Part shown: piece after piece, positions 63,783 to 64,000 of the stretch
Numbering within the stretch: position 1 is the first letter of the stretch
Layout: every line of letters starts with the position of its first letter
Assembly (NCBI RefSeq): GCF_000517385.1
Contig: NZ_BAUW01000010.1
Location: 1 to 64,000 of the forward strand
Direction of reading: 5' to 3'
From: Mesobacillus boroniphilus JCM 21738
GTDB taxonomy: Bacteria > Bacillota > Bacilli > Bacillales > Cytobacillaceae
DNA: 64,000 nucleotides
The notes under the pieces: generated by a model
Database searches by the model: none
What the model was told of the DNA's origin: nothing
What the model saw: only the letters and a program-made list of their open reading frames with translations
Translations under genes and position numbers: made by a program

Positions 63783-64000
63783 TCAGAACATTTGATATCC
63801 TTTTTTTCGTAAAAGCCTGATGACTATACCCGCTAAAATTGCACCCGCCAGGCCGCTGCTTAGAATCAGAATGTCTGCCATTGCCAATTGTGAAAGCCTC
63901 TGTCCAAGATCACTGAAAGCTTCACCACTATTCCTGAAATAGTCGATAAACGGATATTTATCAATAATAAAAATCGCAATTAATGGATAAACAACCGCCA
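63783..64000 (-). CDS. yuiB: YuiB-like membrane protein, 3' part only
   Basis: The last 71 codons are inside the window: AVVYPLIAIFIIDKYPFIDY, FSDLGQRLSQLAMADILILS, SGLAGAILAGIVIRLLRKKG, stop at 63783. Two helices. Position after yuiC matches yuiB in B. subtilis; the start lies beyond 64000. Confidence 0.75.
   Translation of the reverse strand, partial: AVVYPLIAIFIIDKYPFIDYFRNSGEAFSDLGQRLSQLAMADILILSSGLAGAILAGIVIRLLRKKGYQMF

Overview
The window comes from an endospore-forming Bacillaceae genome (low-GC Firmicute). It carries AGGAGG-type ribosome sites with frequent TTG/GTG starts, a gerA-type germination operon, a coat-like Gly/Tyr protein, and long stretches in the same gene order as the B. 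subtilis yug-kap-pbpD-mrp-yux-yui region. The genus cannot be fixed from this sequence; the gene content would suit a Mesobacillus/Cytobacillus-like lineage. About 29 genes or gene halves are broken by single-base indels, including housekeeping genes (pgi, mrpA, mrpD, pepA). I read these as uncorrected sequencing errors and annotate the merged genes.

Region 1 (1-19.5 kb) is a sulfur/respiration island. Two paralogous persulfide-handling operons (yrkE-yrkF-yrkH-yrkI-yrkJ type at 0.26-3.7 kb and a yrkF-yrkE-yrkH type at 17.2-19.35 kb) flank three blocks. The first is a cbb3 oxidase cluster: ccoS, a 32-aa ORF, ccoN, ccoO, ccoP, a CcoG/NapH-like Fe-S protein and a lipoprotein D1-type propeller with a C-terminal haem-c motif. 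The second is a LysR regulator. The third is a ccdA / two-component / OsmC / TlpA block. The two persulfide operons and ccdA each have a sigma-A-like promoter followed by an ATAC-N8-GTAT(A) dyad resembling CsoR/CstR-family operators, suggesting one persulfide-sensing regulon. A 5'-nucleotidase family enzyme and a composite repeat lie between the blocks.

Region 2 (19.5-27.5 kb) is accessory. It holds a TVP38-like membrane protein, small secreted proteins, a ger operon and a DedA protein. Its most interesting content is a PlcR-like HTH-TPR regulator followed 41 bp downstream by an exported propeptide with four copies of ADLPSQH, a heptapeptide that looks like the PapR pheromone ADLPFEF.

Region 3 (27.7-64 kb) is largely syntenic core: yugO, yugN, pgi, yugJ/K, yuzA, rocD, yugI, NSS transporter, yugF, yugE, patB, kapB, kapD, pbpD, yufK, mrpA-G, yuxO, yuiH, yuiF, pepA, yuiD, yuiC, yuiB. 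A class D sortase with an LPQTG substrate is inserted between pgi and yugJ, and its leader contains a recognisable c-di-GMP-I riboswitch. A possible sRNA precedes the NSS transporter. kinB and comQXPA are absent from the places where B. subtilis has them.

The intergenic regions carry several sequence-unrelated families of short dyads, repeated with a 51-52 bp period (three families) or a 41/21 bp period (two families), i.e. close to whole numbers of DNA helical turns. No rRNA, tRNA, CRISPR array, IS transposase or prophage gene was seen.
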